Shown here: positions 26,955 to 36,495 of the stretch, piece after piece
How the letters are laid out: every line of letters starts with the position of its first letter
Numbering within the stretch: position 1 is the stretch's first letter
The notes under the pieces: model-generated
What the model saw: only the letters and a program-made list of their open reading frames with translations
What the model was told of the DNA's origin: nothing
Database searches by the model: none
Made by a program: the position numbers and the translations under genes
NCBI GenBank assembly: GCA_017432685.1
Contig: JAFRIR010000037.1
Location: forward strand, 1-58,006
DNA: 58,006 bases
Reading direction: 5' to 3'
Source of the DNA: Flexilinea sp.
Lineage (GTDB): Bacteria; Chloroflexota; Anaerolineae; Anaerolineales; Anaerolineaceae

Positions 26955-28094
26955 ATGAACACCAAAACAGAGCGTGAGTCGAATTTAGAGCTGCTGAGGA
27001 TCTTTTCGATGTTGATGATCATTCTCCATCACCTGGTTTATCACTGCTTCTTCCCGCAGCTGACCGATCCGGTATATATCGAATATTTCGGGAATGATCT
27101 CTTCACGGATCCTATTTTTTCAAAGCGGCTGCTCATTCCGGAGTTTATCCTCCCCTTCGGAAAAGTTGCGGTCATCATTTTCATGATGATCTCAGGATAC
27201 TTTCTGGTCGTACGGGAAGGGAAAATCAGCCTGAAAAAGACTGCGGGAAAACTCATCAGTCAGATCTTCTTTGCAGCCTGCTTTCTGACGATCGTGTCTT
27301 CCCTCTGTTATGCTCTCAGCAGCGGGGACCAAACACAAAATCTCACACCTGCATCAGTTTCATGGTTTAACGACGAATGGTGGTTCGCTGGTTTCTATTT
27401 CCTGATCGTGACGGCAGGCGCCATTTTTCTGAACAAGATCCTGAACCGTATGTCAAAAGAAACCTATCTGACATCGATCCTCGTTCTCTTTGCCGTCCTG
27501 AGTCTTGACTTCAGCGGCACACTCATCAATAATATTGCACAAGGGCTCAGGGTCTTTCTGGCAGGGCTGCTCGGGTACATGTGGGGTGGGTATTGCAGGC
27601 GTTTCGATCCGCTGAAGGATGTACGCCTTTGGACTTTGTTTTTTCTGATGGTGCTGCTGTTCGCTGCAACAGGACTCTCCTATTACAACGCCACGATGGA
27701 CCATATCAACAGCTATATAGAGTCAGGCGCCGGTTATACATTCCATCAGCTTGCTTATACCAGCGCCTGGTATGAATACGGCATTGTCCCGCTGGGTTTC
27801 AGTGTGATCTTTTTTGAATTGTTCCGGCGCATCAAAATCAAAAACAGCGCGCTCATCAACTTCGCTGCCACCGCATCCTTCATGGTCTATCTGGTTCATG
27901 ACAACCCGTTCGTGAGAAATTACTGGCGCTATGCTGATGACTGGATCAGCCTGATGCATAATAACGTGATCCTTTTTACCGCGAAACTCTTCGGACGGGC
28001 AATCCTTACCTATCTGGCAGGTGTCATTGTCTGGCTGCTTTATAAAGGGATCCTTTGGACCTTGAGAAAAATGAGACCATTATTTTTGAAATAA
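26955..28094 (+). CDS. Acyltransferase 3 family membrane protein
   Basis: A 379-residue membrane protein with about ten hydrophobic helices and the family start NLELLRIFSMLMIILHHLVYH, holding the conserved arginine and the histidine pair. Such proteins put acetyl or other acyl groups on surface polysaccharides or teichoic acids using a cytoplasmic donor. It stands alone with its own promoter, followed by heptamer repeats, and its target may be the polymer made by genes at 3-17 kb. Confidence 0.88.
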   Translation: MNTKTERESNLELLRIFSMLMIILHHLVYHCFFPQLTDPVYIEYFGNDLFTDPIFSKRLLIPEFILPFGKVAVIIFMMISGYFLVVREGKISLKKTAGKLISQIFFAACFLTIVSSLCYALSSGDQTQNLTPASVSWFNDEWWFAGFYFLIVTAGAIFLNKILNRMSKETYLTSILVLFAVLSLDFSGTLINNIAQGLRVFLAGLLGYMWGGYCRRFDPLKDVRLWTLFFLMVLLFAATGLSYYNATMDHINSYIESGAGYTFHQLAYTSAWYEYGIVPLGFSVIFFELFRRIKIKNSALINFAATASFMVYLVHDNPFVRNYWRYADDWISLMHNNVILFTAKLFGRAILTYLAGVIVWLLYKGILWTLRKMRPLFLK

Positions 28095-28099
28095 TACAA

Positions 28100-28207
28100 C
28101 CTAACGCCAAAAGTCTAACGCCAAAAGTCTAAAGTCTAATGTCTAAAGTCTAAAGTCTAAAGTCTACCGTCTAATGTCTAAGGTCTAAAGTCTAAAGTCT
28201 AAAGTCT
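28100..28207. repeat. Heptamer tandem repeat array (GTCTAAA type)
   Basis: About fourteen degenerate copies of GTCTAAA with variants such as GTCTAAC, GTCTACC, GTCTAAT and two CGCCAAAA interruptions. It fills the gap between the convergent acyltransferase and transglutaminase genes. Same family as 2787-2815. Confidence 0.9.
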
Positions 28208-28209
28208 GA

Positions 28210-30042
28210 TCACCGCTCTGCCAGCGGCATGGTCATGTCGTCATTCCAGATGTGCATCTGGCCGGCAATGTCCCGTCCCACGTTGAACCAGTGATAGGAC
28301 CAGCCGTAGGTTTCGTCATCCCAGGTGACGTCTACCATCCGCCACTGTCCGCCGAGCTCCAGCAGGTTCCACATGTGCGTTACCGAGTAGTCTTTCACCA
28401 CAGACTGCTGCTGATAGCTGTCGCCGTGCTGATAGCGAACATTCAGCCCCGAGAGACTGCCGATCAGATAAAATGCATCCGCGTACCCATCGCAGTTTGC
28501 CTGTCCGTTCAGGATCGCACCGATGGCGTTGTCGTCTTCATCGGTAGCATCATCATCCACATAAACCACATTGAGGCAGAGCCAGTCATGGATGGCCTTT
28601 GCGGTCTGCAGCGGATCCGGACCCTGAGATGCCTCTGCGACCCGGGCTGCCGCTGCCCATACCTCCATCTCCCGGGAGGAAAGCCCTTCTGAGTTCCCGG
28701 TTCGTACAGCCCGCATAATTGCTGTTCCCGGATAAAGGCTGTTGATGTAGATGTTGATCACACGTGCCGCATCCGAAACCGAAATATCGTAGTTGAAGAT
28801 ACCCGTGTGGGCAGTCAGGTCATAGATTCGGCTCAGTTTCTTCCGCTCCGGAGATTCTGCCCGCAGGTCACCGACCAGAGCATCGAAAAGCTCCGGCGTG
28901 CAGAAAAGATGGATGCTGCTGTTTCCCGCGGCGATCTGCAGCCCCGTATAATCAAGCGCCTCCCGCAGAGAGGTGAGCTTTACTGCGTTCGCGGTGATTT
29001 CCGCATCTGTGAACACGATCCGGTCACCCGCCGAACTATAGGTGATCTTTCCGCTGCTCATCCCCGCTTCCGCCTCCAAAGAATAAAGCAGGGCGAAATC
29101 ATCCCGGAAAAGCGCCGCGAAAACTGCTGTGTCCGGGAAGATCATCTCAAAATCCCGAATCCCTGCCGCGCCCATCCGCCGGATCGCGTCCGGTACGTCG
29201 CTGACCCGTCGGCATATCTCCCGGGGGATTGTCGTGAACTCCACATCTGAATATCGGATCACGCATCCCTCCGCGTCCGTTGAGCTGCGGTAATTTCCAA
29301 GCTTGCTGGAGCCAAGCATGAACGTGTTCTGTTCCGGGTCGGAAAAGATCCGTGCAAAAAGCTCCGGCTCAAAGACGATATAAAAATCATTGATCCCCAG
29401 CTCCCAAAATTCTGAAACAGCTGCCGAAAACTGCAGAAAATCCTCCACGTACCGATAGGGTACCTCGAAGTACCTGATTTGGGAGACCTTGATGATCCCG
29501 GATTCCAGGCTGTAGAGCGTATAATAAGACTCGATCCCGTTCCTCAGCATACAAAGCCGCAGCGTGTTTCCAGAGACCAGATGCTCCGCAAGGCCGTAAG
29601 AGCACAGCAGCACAAAACCATTCCGGGCGCCCGCCAGCCGGCTCAAAGCCGCGTGCACGTCATCCATGTTATTGCACTCCGCCCAGGGCAGATCCTCATA
29701 ACGCAGACCGGAGATCCGGATAAAATGCTGATAATCGTTATACGAGATCGAAACCTGCCCATGGTCGATCCCCGCCTTGACCAGGAGCCGATACAGCTCA
29801 TAAAAATTGTCCTCCCACAAGGCGCTGTAGAGACTGTCGGAACAGGTGAACTCCACCTGTGTGGTGTTGTATCGTTTCTGCTCCGTCAGCAGGTCCAGAA
29901 GCTGCTGTGGCTGGGAATAAACCGGTCCCTGGGCATATACCTGCCGCATCGGGAGCAGCAGAAAAACAAAAGCCATTACATAAAACGAATGCCTTCGCAG
30001 TACAGATAACGGTGATTGAAATTTGCGATTAATGCAGTTCAT
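28210..30042 (-). CDS. Secreted transglutaminase-fold protein with degenerate internal repeats
   Basis: About 610 residues. I prefer the ATG at 30042, giving MNCINRK, a hydrophobic helix (FYVMAFVFLLLP) and signal cleavage after VYAQ; the frame is open to 30132. The central 400 residues are about five degenerate units of 75-95 residues, each with a strand, an F/L-rich helix (PELFARIF, PELFDALV, CSDSLYSALW) and a G-x-I-x-Y-S block. The last 130 residues are a transglutaminase core with a Cys-His-Asp triad in GQANCDGYADAF, THMWNLLE and VDVTWDD. Role is likely protein or peptidoglycan remodelling outside the cell. The repeat domain is not one I recognise. Confidence 0.8.
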   Translation of the reverse strand: MNCINRKFQSPLSVLRRHSFYVMAFVFLLLPMRQVYAQGPVYSQPQQLLDLLTEQKRYNTTQVEFTCSDSLYSALWEDNFYELYRLLVKAGIDHGQVSISYNDYQHFIRISGLRYEDLPWAECNNMDDVHAALSRLAGARNGFVLLCSYGLAEHLVSGNTLRLCMLRNGIESYYTLYSLESGIIKVSQIRYFEVPYRYVEDFLQFSAAVSEFWELGINDFYIVFEPELFARIFSDPEQNTFMLGSSKLGNYRSSTDAEGCVIRYSDVEFTTIPREICRRVSDVPDAIRRMGAAGIRDFEMIFPDTAVFAALFRDDFALLYSLEAEAGMSSGKITYSSAGDRIVFTDAEITANAVKLTSLREALDYTGLQIAAGNSSIHLFCTPELFDALVGDLRAESPERKKLSRIYDLTAHTGIFNYDISVSDAARVINIYINSLYPGTAIMRAVRTGNSEGLSSREMEVWAAAARVAEASQGPDPLQTAKAIHDWLCLNVVYVDDDATDEDDNAIGAILNGQANCDGYADAFYLIGSLSGLNVRYQHGDSYQQQSVVKDYSVTHMWNLLELGGQWRMVDVTWDDETYGWSYHWFNVGRDIAGQMHIWNDDMTMPLAER

Positions 30043-30217
30043 ATACCTGAACATTATATCATAAAGCGTTCTGTTACGAGCTAAAGCTTCTCCGGCAGCA
30101 TTGATGAATCGCCGCAAAATGCAAGTGAACAAATTTTGGAAAAACTATAGGGTATAATTTTATAGACATAAAGATGTTACCATTACCTGATTTAAAAAAT
30201 TTTCCGGAGGTTTTTCT

Positions 30218-30526
30218 ATGCAGTTTTTAGTTATCGCTTATGATGGAAAAGATGAAGGCGCTCTGGAACGGCGGATGAACGTCCGACCACAGCATCTCGA
30301 AAACATGACGAAAGTAAAAGAAACAGGACGTGTCCTCTGTGCAGGCGGGATAAAGGACAGCGATGGCCGTCCGATCGGATCGGCCATGATCATGGAATTT
30401 GCGGACAAAGCGGCGTTTGATGAATATCTGAAAAATGAACCGTATGTCCTCAACAAGGTCTGGAAGGATATTAAAGTAGAACCCATCAGCGTTGTAGTCA
30501 TGAATGACGAGATGGTGGGAAAATAG
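30218..30526 (+). CDS. YciI-family protein
   Basis: A 102-residue ferredoxin-like-fold protein with FLVIAYDGKDEGALERR, RVLCAGGIKDSDGR and SAMIMEFADKAAFDEYL. YciI members are small enzymes or binding proteins of largely unknown role. GGAGG ribosome site; 10 bases separate it from the SDR gene, so it heads a four-gene operon. A TATAAT at 30153-30158 may be the -10 box. Confidence 0.85.
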   Translation: MQFLVIAYDGKDEGALERRMNVRPQHLENMTKVKETGRVLCAGGIKDSDGRPIGSAMIMEFADKAAFDEYLKNEPYVLNKVWKDIKVEPISVVVMNDEMVGK

Positions 30527-30536
30527 GAGCGGGAAA

Positions 30537-31592
30537 ATGAAAAAGGCATTATTTATCGGCGGCACCGGCCAGATCAGCATGGCGATCGTGAACCGTTTGG
30601 CGGCAGACCCGCTTTGGGAGGTCTGGCTGCTGAATAGAGGCAGCCGCGGTGATAAAGTTCCTGCGGGCGTGCATCAGATCATCGCTGATATTAACGATGA
30701 GACGGATGTGACGGAAAAGATCAAAGACCTGTATTTCGATTCCGTCTGTGAATTCATCGGCTTTACCGTGGATCATGTGGAACGGGACTACCGCCTGTTC
30801 AAAGATAAGACCCGGCAGTATATCTTTACGAGCTCCGCTTCCGCCTATCACAAGCCGGCTGCAAGCTATGTGATCACCGAGGGAACGACCCTCGCTAATC
30901 CCCATTGGCAGTATTCCCGCGACAAGATCGCCTGTGAGGAATTCCTGATGAAAAAGTATAGGGAAGAGGGATTTCCGGTCACGATCGTGCGGCCCAGCCA
31001 TACTTACGATGAGCGCCATATCCCGCTGGGTGTTCACGGGAAAAACGGTTTCTGGCAGGTGATCCGACGAATGCTGGATGGCAAGCCGGTGATCATTCAG
31101 GGTGACGGTACTTCTCTCTGGACGCTGACCTTCAACAAAGATTTCGCGGTCGGATATACCGGTCTGATGGGCAATCGTCATGCCATCGGTGAAGCTTTCC
31201 AAATCACCGGTGACGAGGTCCTCACCTGGAACCAGATCTATGCCACCATCGCCGATGCGCTGGGTGTGGAACTGAAGGCTTACCATGTCTCATCCGATTT
31301 TCTGGCGGCAGTCGGTGCCCCCTATGGCTATGATTTTGAGGGTGGTCTCATTGGCGATAAAGCTGTTAGCGTCGTGTTTGATAACAGTAAATTGAAGCGT
31401 GCTGTGCCGGACATGTGTACGTCTGTCCGCTACGATCAGGGTGTACGGATCGCGCTGGATTATATCCTTTCCCACCCGGAAGAATTTCAGATCCCGGATC
31501 CGGAATTCGATTCATGGTGCGATAACGTGATCAATGTGCTGGAAAACGCCAAAACGACAATGCTTTCCTGCGCGGTGAGGGGAGACAAATGA
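30537..31592 (+). CDS. NAD-dependent epimerase/SDR family protein
   Basis: A 351-residue extended SDR protein starting KKALFIGGTGQISMAIVNRL, with the serine region FTSSASAYH. Where many family members have Y-x3-K, here the sequence is WQYSRDKIACE, so the Tyr and Lys are present as YSRDK with one extra residue. I use the ATG at 30537 after AGGAGC; the upstream start at 30504 overlaps the YciI gene. Substrate unknown. It overlaps the LOG gene by four bases. Confidence 0.85.
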   Translation: MKKALFIGGTGQISMAIVNRLAADPLWEVWLLNRGSRGDKVPAGVHQIIADINDETDVTEKIKDLYFDSVCEFIGFTVDHVERDYRLFKDKTRQYIFTSSASAYHKPAASYVITEGTTLANPHWQYSRDKIACEEFLMKKYREEGFPVTIVRPSHTYDERHIPLGVHGKNGFWQVIRRMLDGKPVIIQGDGTSLWTLTFNKDFAVGYTGLMGNRHAIGEAFQITGDEVLTWNQIYATIADALGVELKAYHVSSDFLAAVGAPYGYDFEGGLIGDKAVSVVFDNSKLKRAVPDMCTSVRYDQGVRIALDYILSHPEEFQIPDPEFDSWCDNVINVLENAKTTMLSCAVRGDK

Positions 31593-32125
31593 ACATCACT
31601 GTATATTTGGGGGCAAATCCCGGCAACGATCCGGCATTAAAGACCGCTGTCCGGGAACTTGGAACATGGATCGGAAGCAGTGGAAATGCACTGGTCTATG
31701 GCGGATCGAAAGAGGGGTTGATGGGTGAACTGGCGGAAAGTGTCCTGGATGCCGGCGGAGAGGTGACCGGTGTTGAACCGCAGTTTTTCATCGATCTCGG
31801 ATATAAGTATGACCGCATCACCCGGCTCATCGTCACGCCGGACATGTCTGAGCGGAAAGCGAAGATGATTGAACTGGGGGAGGCCTTTATTGCTTTTCCG
31901 GGTGGCACCGGTACGTTGGAGGAAATCAGTGAGATCATCTCCAAGATCTGTCTCGGACATCTGGATGCGCCCTGCATCATCTATAATCTGGACGGTTATT
32001 ATGATTCGCTGAAAGCGCTGCTCCGGCATATGATCGATTTTGACCTGTCGAGCGAAGAAAAGCAGCAGGGCATCTATTTCGTGAAAGACCTGCCGGAGAT
32101 CGCTGCTGTTTTGGAAGGAAAATGA
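31589..32125 (+). CDS. LOG-family phosphoribohydrolase (TIGR00730 type)
   Basis: A 178-residue Rossmann protein of the lysine-decarboxylase-like/LOG family that removes ribose-5-phosphate from nucleotides such as cytokinin riboside phosphates or AMP. Diagnostic motifs are LVYGGSKEGLMGELA and the FPGGTGTLEEI signature (PGG-x-GT-x-x-E). Start overlaps the SDR stop; one base separates it from the aldo/keto reductase. Confidence 0.9.
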   Translation: MNITVYLGANPGNDPALKTAVRELGTWIGSSGNALVYGGSKEGLMGELAESVLDAGGEVTGVEPQFFIDLGYKYDRITRLIVTPDMSERKAKMIELGEAFIAFPGGTGTLEEISEIISKICLGHLDAPCIIYNLDGYYDSLKALLRHMIDFDLSSEEKQQGIYFVKDLPEIAAVLEGK

Positions 32126-32126
32126 A

Positions 32127-33119
32127 ATGTATAGACCTGCGGATGATCGCTATGAACGAATGAAATACCGCCTCTGCGGAAGGAGCGGCATCCTGCTGCC
32201 GGCAATCTCGCTTGGGTTATGGCACAATTTCGGCAATATTACGCCGTTCGGTACGCAGCAGGCCCTGCTGCGCTCTGCCTTTGACCATGGCATTACGCAC
32301 TTCGACCTGGCCAATAATTATGGCCCGCCTTATGGAGAGGCTGAACGCAATTTCGGTATCCATATGGACCGTGATTGGCATACCCATCGGGATGAGCTGA
32401 TCATTTCTACCAAGGCCGGCTACGATATGTGGCCCGGTCCATACGGAGATCATGGCAGCCGGAAATATCTGGTGGCATCACTGGACCAGAGCCTGAAACG
32501 TATGCATCTGGACTATGTGGATATTTTTTACCATCATCGGCCCGATCCGGAAACCCCAATCGAGGAAACCATGGGCGCTCTGGATGCGATCGTACGAAGC
32601 GGGAAAGCGCTTTATGCCGGCATCTCCAACTATTATGAACCTGAGCAGGCACGCACCGCGATTCGTACGCTGAAGGCGATGGGCACACCGATGCTCATTC
32701 ACCAGCCGCGTTATTCCATGTTCGCCCGGACGATCGAAAACGGTCTGGACGATATTCTGACAGAAGAAGGTGTGGGATGCATTGCCTTTGCACCGCTGGC
32801 GAACGGTCAGCTGGCAGGGCGCTACCTGAACGGGATCCCGGCGGATTCCCGGGCGGCGCATGACCCGCGTTATCTCAAACCCGATGCCATCACGCCTGAA
32901 AATGTCCGGAAAACGCAGCAGCTCAATGAAATCGCTCAATCTCGCGAGCAAACGCTGGCCCAGCTTTCACTGCAGTGGGTGCTGCGCCGTGATGTGGTGA
33001 CATCGGCGCTCATTGGTGCCTCCCGTCCGGAACAGATCGTTGAGAACTGCAAAGCGCTCGATTTTCCTGCTTTGCTTGATGAAGAATTGTCGGCTATCGA
33101 CGCGATCCTTGCCTCGTAA
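32127..33119 (+). CDS. Aldo/keto reductase, YghZ-like
   Basis: A 330-residue TIM-barrel reductase with LPAISLGLWHNFG, the catalytic region HFDLANNYGPPYGEAE (Asp and Tyr), KAGYDMWPGPYG and HHRPDPETPIEETMGAL. It most resembles the YghZ/GprA group that reduces glyceraldehyde-3-phosphate or methylglyoxal with NADPH. Last gene of the YciI-SDR-LOG operon. Confidence 0.9.
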   Translation: MYRPADDRYERMKYRLCGRSGILLPAISLGLWHNFGNITPFGTQQALLRSAFDHGITHFDLANNYGPPYGEAERNFGIHMDRDWHTHRDELIISTKAGYDMWPGPYGDHGSRKYLVASLDQSLKRMHLDYVDIFYHHRPDPETPIEETMGALDAIVRSGKALYAGISNYYEPEQARTAIRTLKAMGTPMLIHQPRYSMFARTIENGLDDILTEEGVGCIAFAPLANGQLAGRYLNGIPADSRAAHDPRYLKPDAITPENVRKTQQLNEIAQSREQTLAQLSLQWVLRRDVVTSALIGASRPEQIVENCKALDFPALLDEELSAIDAILAS

Positions 33120-33134
33120 GTGGGCTAAAAACAT

Positions 33135-33211
33135 TTGAATTTCATCGTTATTATGGTATAAATAACATATATTGGAACAAACGTCTTGTTATTCCAATAT
33201 ATGTTTTTTAT
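33135..33211 (+). promoter_or_regulatory. Promoter-like elements and a perfect 14-bp palindrome before the TerB cassette
   Basis: TTGAAT (33135-33140), 16-base spacer, TATAAA (33157-33162) preceded by TGG. Then an inverted repeat with identical 14-base arms at 33164-33177 and 33192-33205, followed by a run of six T. The start codon is only 16 bases further on. It could be the terminator of the upstream operon, an attenuator for the cassette, or an operator over the start of transcription. Confidence 0.6.
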
Positions 33212-33226
33212 AATTTAGGTAAGGGT

Positions 33227-35086
33227 ATGAAACTGGCGGAATTGGCGGCATATGCACAAGAAAAATATCAGATCAGGGAACAGCATAAATGGGCTGATTT
33301 TCCCGGATTTTCTGTATTAAGTGTGCCTGCTACCGGAAAATGGGCAGCGCTGCTGATGCGGCAGAAGGATCCGCAGACAGGCGCTGAAGTTGAACGCTGC
33401 GATATCAAATGCGGTGAGCAAAACCTTTTGGATTCCCCTTCCGCACGGCTCTCCGGACCGTTCCGAATGAAAGGGGCAAAATGGGTCGGTGTGACCTTTG
33501 ATGAAACCACCGACAGGGAGATGGTTTATCGGTTATTCGACCGGGCAGTGAGTTCCGGCTCTCAACAGGGCTTTACCATCGTACTGGAACCACAGCCGCT
33601 TCAAACCCAGAACGTTTATCAGGATACACCGCTTCCCTTCGCAGAACGTCGTCCTCCGGAAACGTCAGCCGATCTGCCAGACAGGATCCGGCAGATGAAA
33701 AGCGTGTATGAATATGGCAGCGGATCCTTTCAGCAGAAATGCAGAAATTTCTTTCGTCAGGGTATGTTCATGAAGGACTATGAGGACGATCAACCCTGGT
33801 CCGGTTCCTTTTTTCATTACTTTCCCACCTATCATGACCTGAATGACGCCCAGCTGCGCGGTTATTTCACCTGGCGGACAAATGTCAGGAAGGGCAGATT
33901 TCTGCCGATTCCTTCATCTGCTGCCTATATTTATGTTTATGAATTGCTGAACGGGATCGGGATTGATTCTCCTCAAGATAGCCTGGCAAAATTGCAGGAC
34001 TTCGAAAAAGGCTTTCTGGATTCCGGGATCGGTGATGAGCGAATGAGGGAAAACCTGCACCGCTGGATGTTTGAATTCGCGGTAGTCAACGATTTTCCCA
34101 TTGAGACGGTTCGTCAGTTCGTGGATCCGGAAATGCTGAAAAAAGACAGTGCGCTGCTCTGCTTGAAAAAACCGGAAGCCTGCACGGATAGAGAACTGTT
34201 CGATGCGTTGTGTTACTTCAGCGGGAATTCTCTGGCGGACTCACCTGTCATCCGTAAGTTTGAAGACCGTGGCAGGCACCTTTTTTGTGAGACATGGAGA
34301 ACAGCGGTGAAAGACAGCCGTGCTGAGGAGGACGATATTTTCATATCCTGCTTTGGGGAACAGTGTGTTTTGGCCTGGTATCCGCTGGCGAATGCGGTTT
34401 ATTGGCAGCCGAACAAAGGAAGGTCCAGAGATTATGTCCTGAATGAGTGCCGCACCTTCCGCTGCAGGACGGGGTTATGGCAGATGCTGACGCATGAAAG
34501 TCTTTATTACAACAAAAATCTTTTCAAGTCTTTTTGTCACGAGACAGATTTGAAGCTGCGCAGATATTTGAAAACCGGGCGCTATCTGCGCGGAAAACCG
34601 GAAGAAACATGGGCAGATGTCTATGTGGATAAAGTGGTCGAAGCAGAGATAAAAGCGATTTTAGAAGATGTTAAACCGAAAATCAAAATCGATCTTTCAG
34701 GGCTTGACCGCATCCGGGAAGAAGCGATCGTGACACGTAACAGCCTGCTGACAGAAGATGACATGGCTGAATTGGAAGAAGAAAACGAAAATCATGAAAT
34801 GGCTGCCGAAACGGTTGTTATGGTTTCATCCGGGCCGGGATTTGCTCTGGATGGACTTCAGATGCAGGTTCTGCGGGCTCTGCTGCTGGAAGACTCCGCG
34901 GATGGGATCTTGAAGGCCAATCACCTGATGCCTTCGGTAGCGGCGGATGCCATCAATGAGGCGCTGTTCGATGAATTTGGTGATACGGTCCTGACGTGTG
35001 AAGATGATAAACTTGCTATTGTGGAAGATTACAGGGCGGATCTGTTAAATTTGCTCCAGAACGGGCAGCCTGTATCTCCGATGTGA
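33227..35086 (+). CDS. TerB_N/TerB_C domain protein with YjbR-like N-terminus
   Basis: A 619-residue protein. Residues about 1-130 look like a MmcQ/YjbR-type domain (GKWAALLM, ERCDIKCGEQNL, MKGAKWVGVTF). Residues about 150-290 are a TerB_N domain (WSGSFFHYFPTYHDL, LRGYFTWRTNVRKGRF, SAAYIYVYELLNGIG). The last 120 residues match TerB_C (LQMQVLRALL, AADAINEALFDEFGD). TerB_N/C proteins are predicted scaffolds in Ter-linked stress and DNA-processing systems. It starts a three-gene cassette with a BrxD-like ATPase and a helicase. Similar fusions occur in other anaerobes as far as I recall; no activity is established. Confidence 0.8.
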   Translation: MKLAELAAYAQEKYQIREQHKWADFPGFSVLSVPATGKWAALLMRQKDPQTGAEVERCDIKCGEQNLLDSPSARLSGPFRMKGAKWVGVTFDETTDREMVYRLFDRAVSSGSQQGFTIVLEPQPLQTQNVYQDTPLPFAERRPPETSADLPDRIRQMKSVYEYGSGSFQQKCRNFFRQGMFMKDYEDDQPWSGSFFHYFPTYHDLNDAQLRGYFTWRTNVRKGRFLPIPSSAAYIYVYELLNGIGIDSPQDSLAKLQDFEKGFLDSGIGDERMRENLHRWMFEFAVVNDFPIETVRQFVDPEMLKKDSALLCLKKPEACTDRELFDALCYFSGNSLADSPVIRKFEDRGRHLFCETWRTAVKDSRAEEDDIFISCFGEQCVLAWYPLANAVYWQPNKGRSRDYVLNECRTFRCRTGLWQMLTHESLYYNKNLFKSFCHETDLKLRRYLKTGRYLRGKPEETWADVYVDKVVEAEIKAILEDVKPKIKIDLSGLDRIREEAIVTRNSLLTEDDMAELEEENENHEMAAETVVMVSSGPGFALDGLQMQVLRALLLEDSADGILKANHLMPSVAADAINEALFDEFGDTVLTCEDDKLAIVEDYRADLLNLLQNGQPVSPM

Positions 35087-35166
35087 AAACGAAATGGAAG
35101 GAAGCCGGTTGTCTGCCGGTATCAGCTCCGGGAACACAGTAAAAAATGTGACAGGAAAAATACGAT

Positions 35167-36495
35167 ATGCAAAATAACCAGAAAGTGCCGAAACGGATTT
35201 CTCAAACGGTTTTGAATTCATTGAAAGGCGGTGTTGTCCCCCGGATCGGGCTGCCTTATATCACAGTTGGCCGGAAAAACGAGATCGAAGCTCTGCTTCA
35301 TGATGTGGATATTATTTCCGAGGGCGGAGCTTCCTTTCGCTTTATTGTCGGACGGTACGGCTCCGGGAAGAGCTTCCTGCTTCAGACGATCCGCAATTAC
35401 GTGATGGACCGGGGGTTTATCGTTGCGGATGCGGATCTTTCCCCGGAACGCAGACTGCAGGGAACCCGTGGGCAGGGACTTGCCACCTACCGGGAACTCA
35501 TCAGCAACCTCTCCACAAAGACCAAACCGGAAGGCGGGGCGCTGACATTGGTTCTGGACCGCTGGATCAGCACGGTTCAAAGCGAGGCGGCGCAGGAGAC
35601 TGGACTCATGCCCGGGGATCCTGCTCTGACGGCTGCTGTGGATCGCAAGATTTATGCGGTGACATCATCTGTCAGCGAGATGGTTCACGGGTTCGAGTTT
35701 GCCCGGCTGCTTTCCACTTATTATCATGCTTATCTGGATGGGGATGAGGAAAAAAAATCGGCTGTGGTGCGCTGGTTCCGTGGCGAATATACAACGAAGA
35801 AGGAATCCAAAGATGAGCTCGGCGTCAATCTGATCATCACGGATGATGACTGGTATGACTATCTGAAGCTTTTCGCGAACTTTTTCCGGCTGGCAGGATA
35901 TGCGGGGATGATGATCATGGTGGATGAATTGGTGAATATTTATAAAATTCCAAACACGACCACTCGCCAGTATAACTATGAAAAAATGCTGACCATGTAT
36001 AACGATACCCTGCAGGGAAAAGCCAGATATTTCGGCATCATCATGGGCGCGACACCGCAGGCGCTGGAAGATAAGCGCCGGGGAATCTACAGTTATGAGG
36101 CGCTGCGTTCCCGCCTGGCGGAAGGACGGTTTTCCCGCCCCGGCGCGCGGGATCTGCTGGCGCCCGTGATCAGGCTGGAGCCGCTGACTGCTGAAGAAAT
36201 GCTGGTACTCTGTGAGAAGCTGGCGGATATGCATGCCGGGCTCTATGGATATGAACGCAGTCTTACCACAGAAGATCTGGCCGGTTTCATCAAAATCGAA
36301 TTTGGCCGCATCGGTGCGGACCAGAACATCACGCCCCGGGAAGTGATCCGGGATTTCATCGAGCTGCTGGACCTGCTTTATCAGAATCCGCAGATGAAGA
36401 TCATGGACCTTCTGGCGTCGGATGAGTTCAGCTTTGCCAAATCCGATGCGGTCTCTGACGAGGCAGACAGCAATTATGCCGAGTTTACCATATGA
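35167..36495 (+). CDS. BrxD-like (DUF2791/BREX-type) ATP-binding protein
   Basis: A 442-residue P-loop ATPase. It shows the family start RISQTVLNSLKGGVVPR, Walker A GRYGSGKS at residues 62-69, DADLSPERRL, a basic-acidic middle, Walker B MIMVDELVNIY and a C-terminal REVIRDFIELLDLL. This matches the BREX ATP-binding protein family (BrxD, DUF2791), whose members pair with Lhr-like helicases in several BREX subtypes. No BREX methylase, PglZ or BrxB is present here. The stop overlaps the helicase start (ATGA), so the two are made together. Confidence 0.85.
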   Translation: MQNNQKVPKRISQTVLNSLKGGVVPRIGLPYITVGRKNEIEALLHDVDIISEGGASFRFIVGRYGSGKSFLLQTIRNYVMDRGFIVADADLSPERRLQGTRGQGLATYRELISNLSTKTKPEGGALTLVLDRWISTVQSEAAQETGLMPGDPALTAAVDRKIYAVTSSVSEMVHGFEFARLLSTYYHAYLDGDEEKKSAVVRWFRGEYTTKKESKDELGVNLIITDDDWYDYLKLFANFFRLAGYAGMMIMVDELVNIYKIPNTTTRQYNYEKMLTMYNDTLQGKARYFGIIMGATPQALEDKRRGIYSYEALRSRLAEGRFSRPGARDLLAPVIRLEPLTAEEMLVLCEKLADMHAGLYGYERSLTTEDLAGFIKIEFGRIGADQNITPREVIRDFIELLDLLYQNPQMKIMDLLASDEFSFAKSDAVSDEADSNYAEFTI

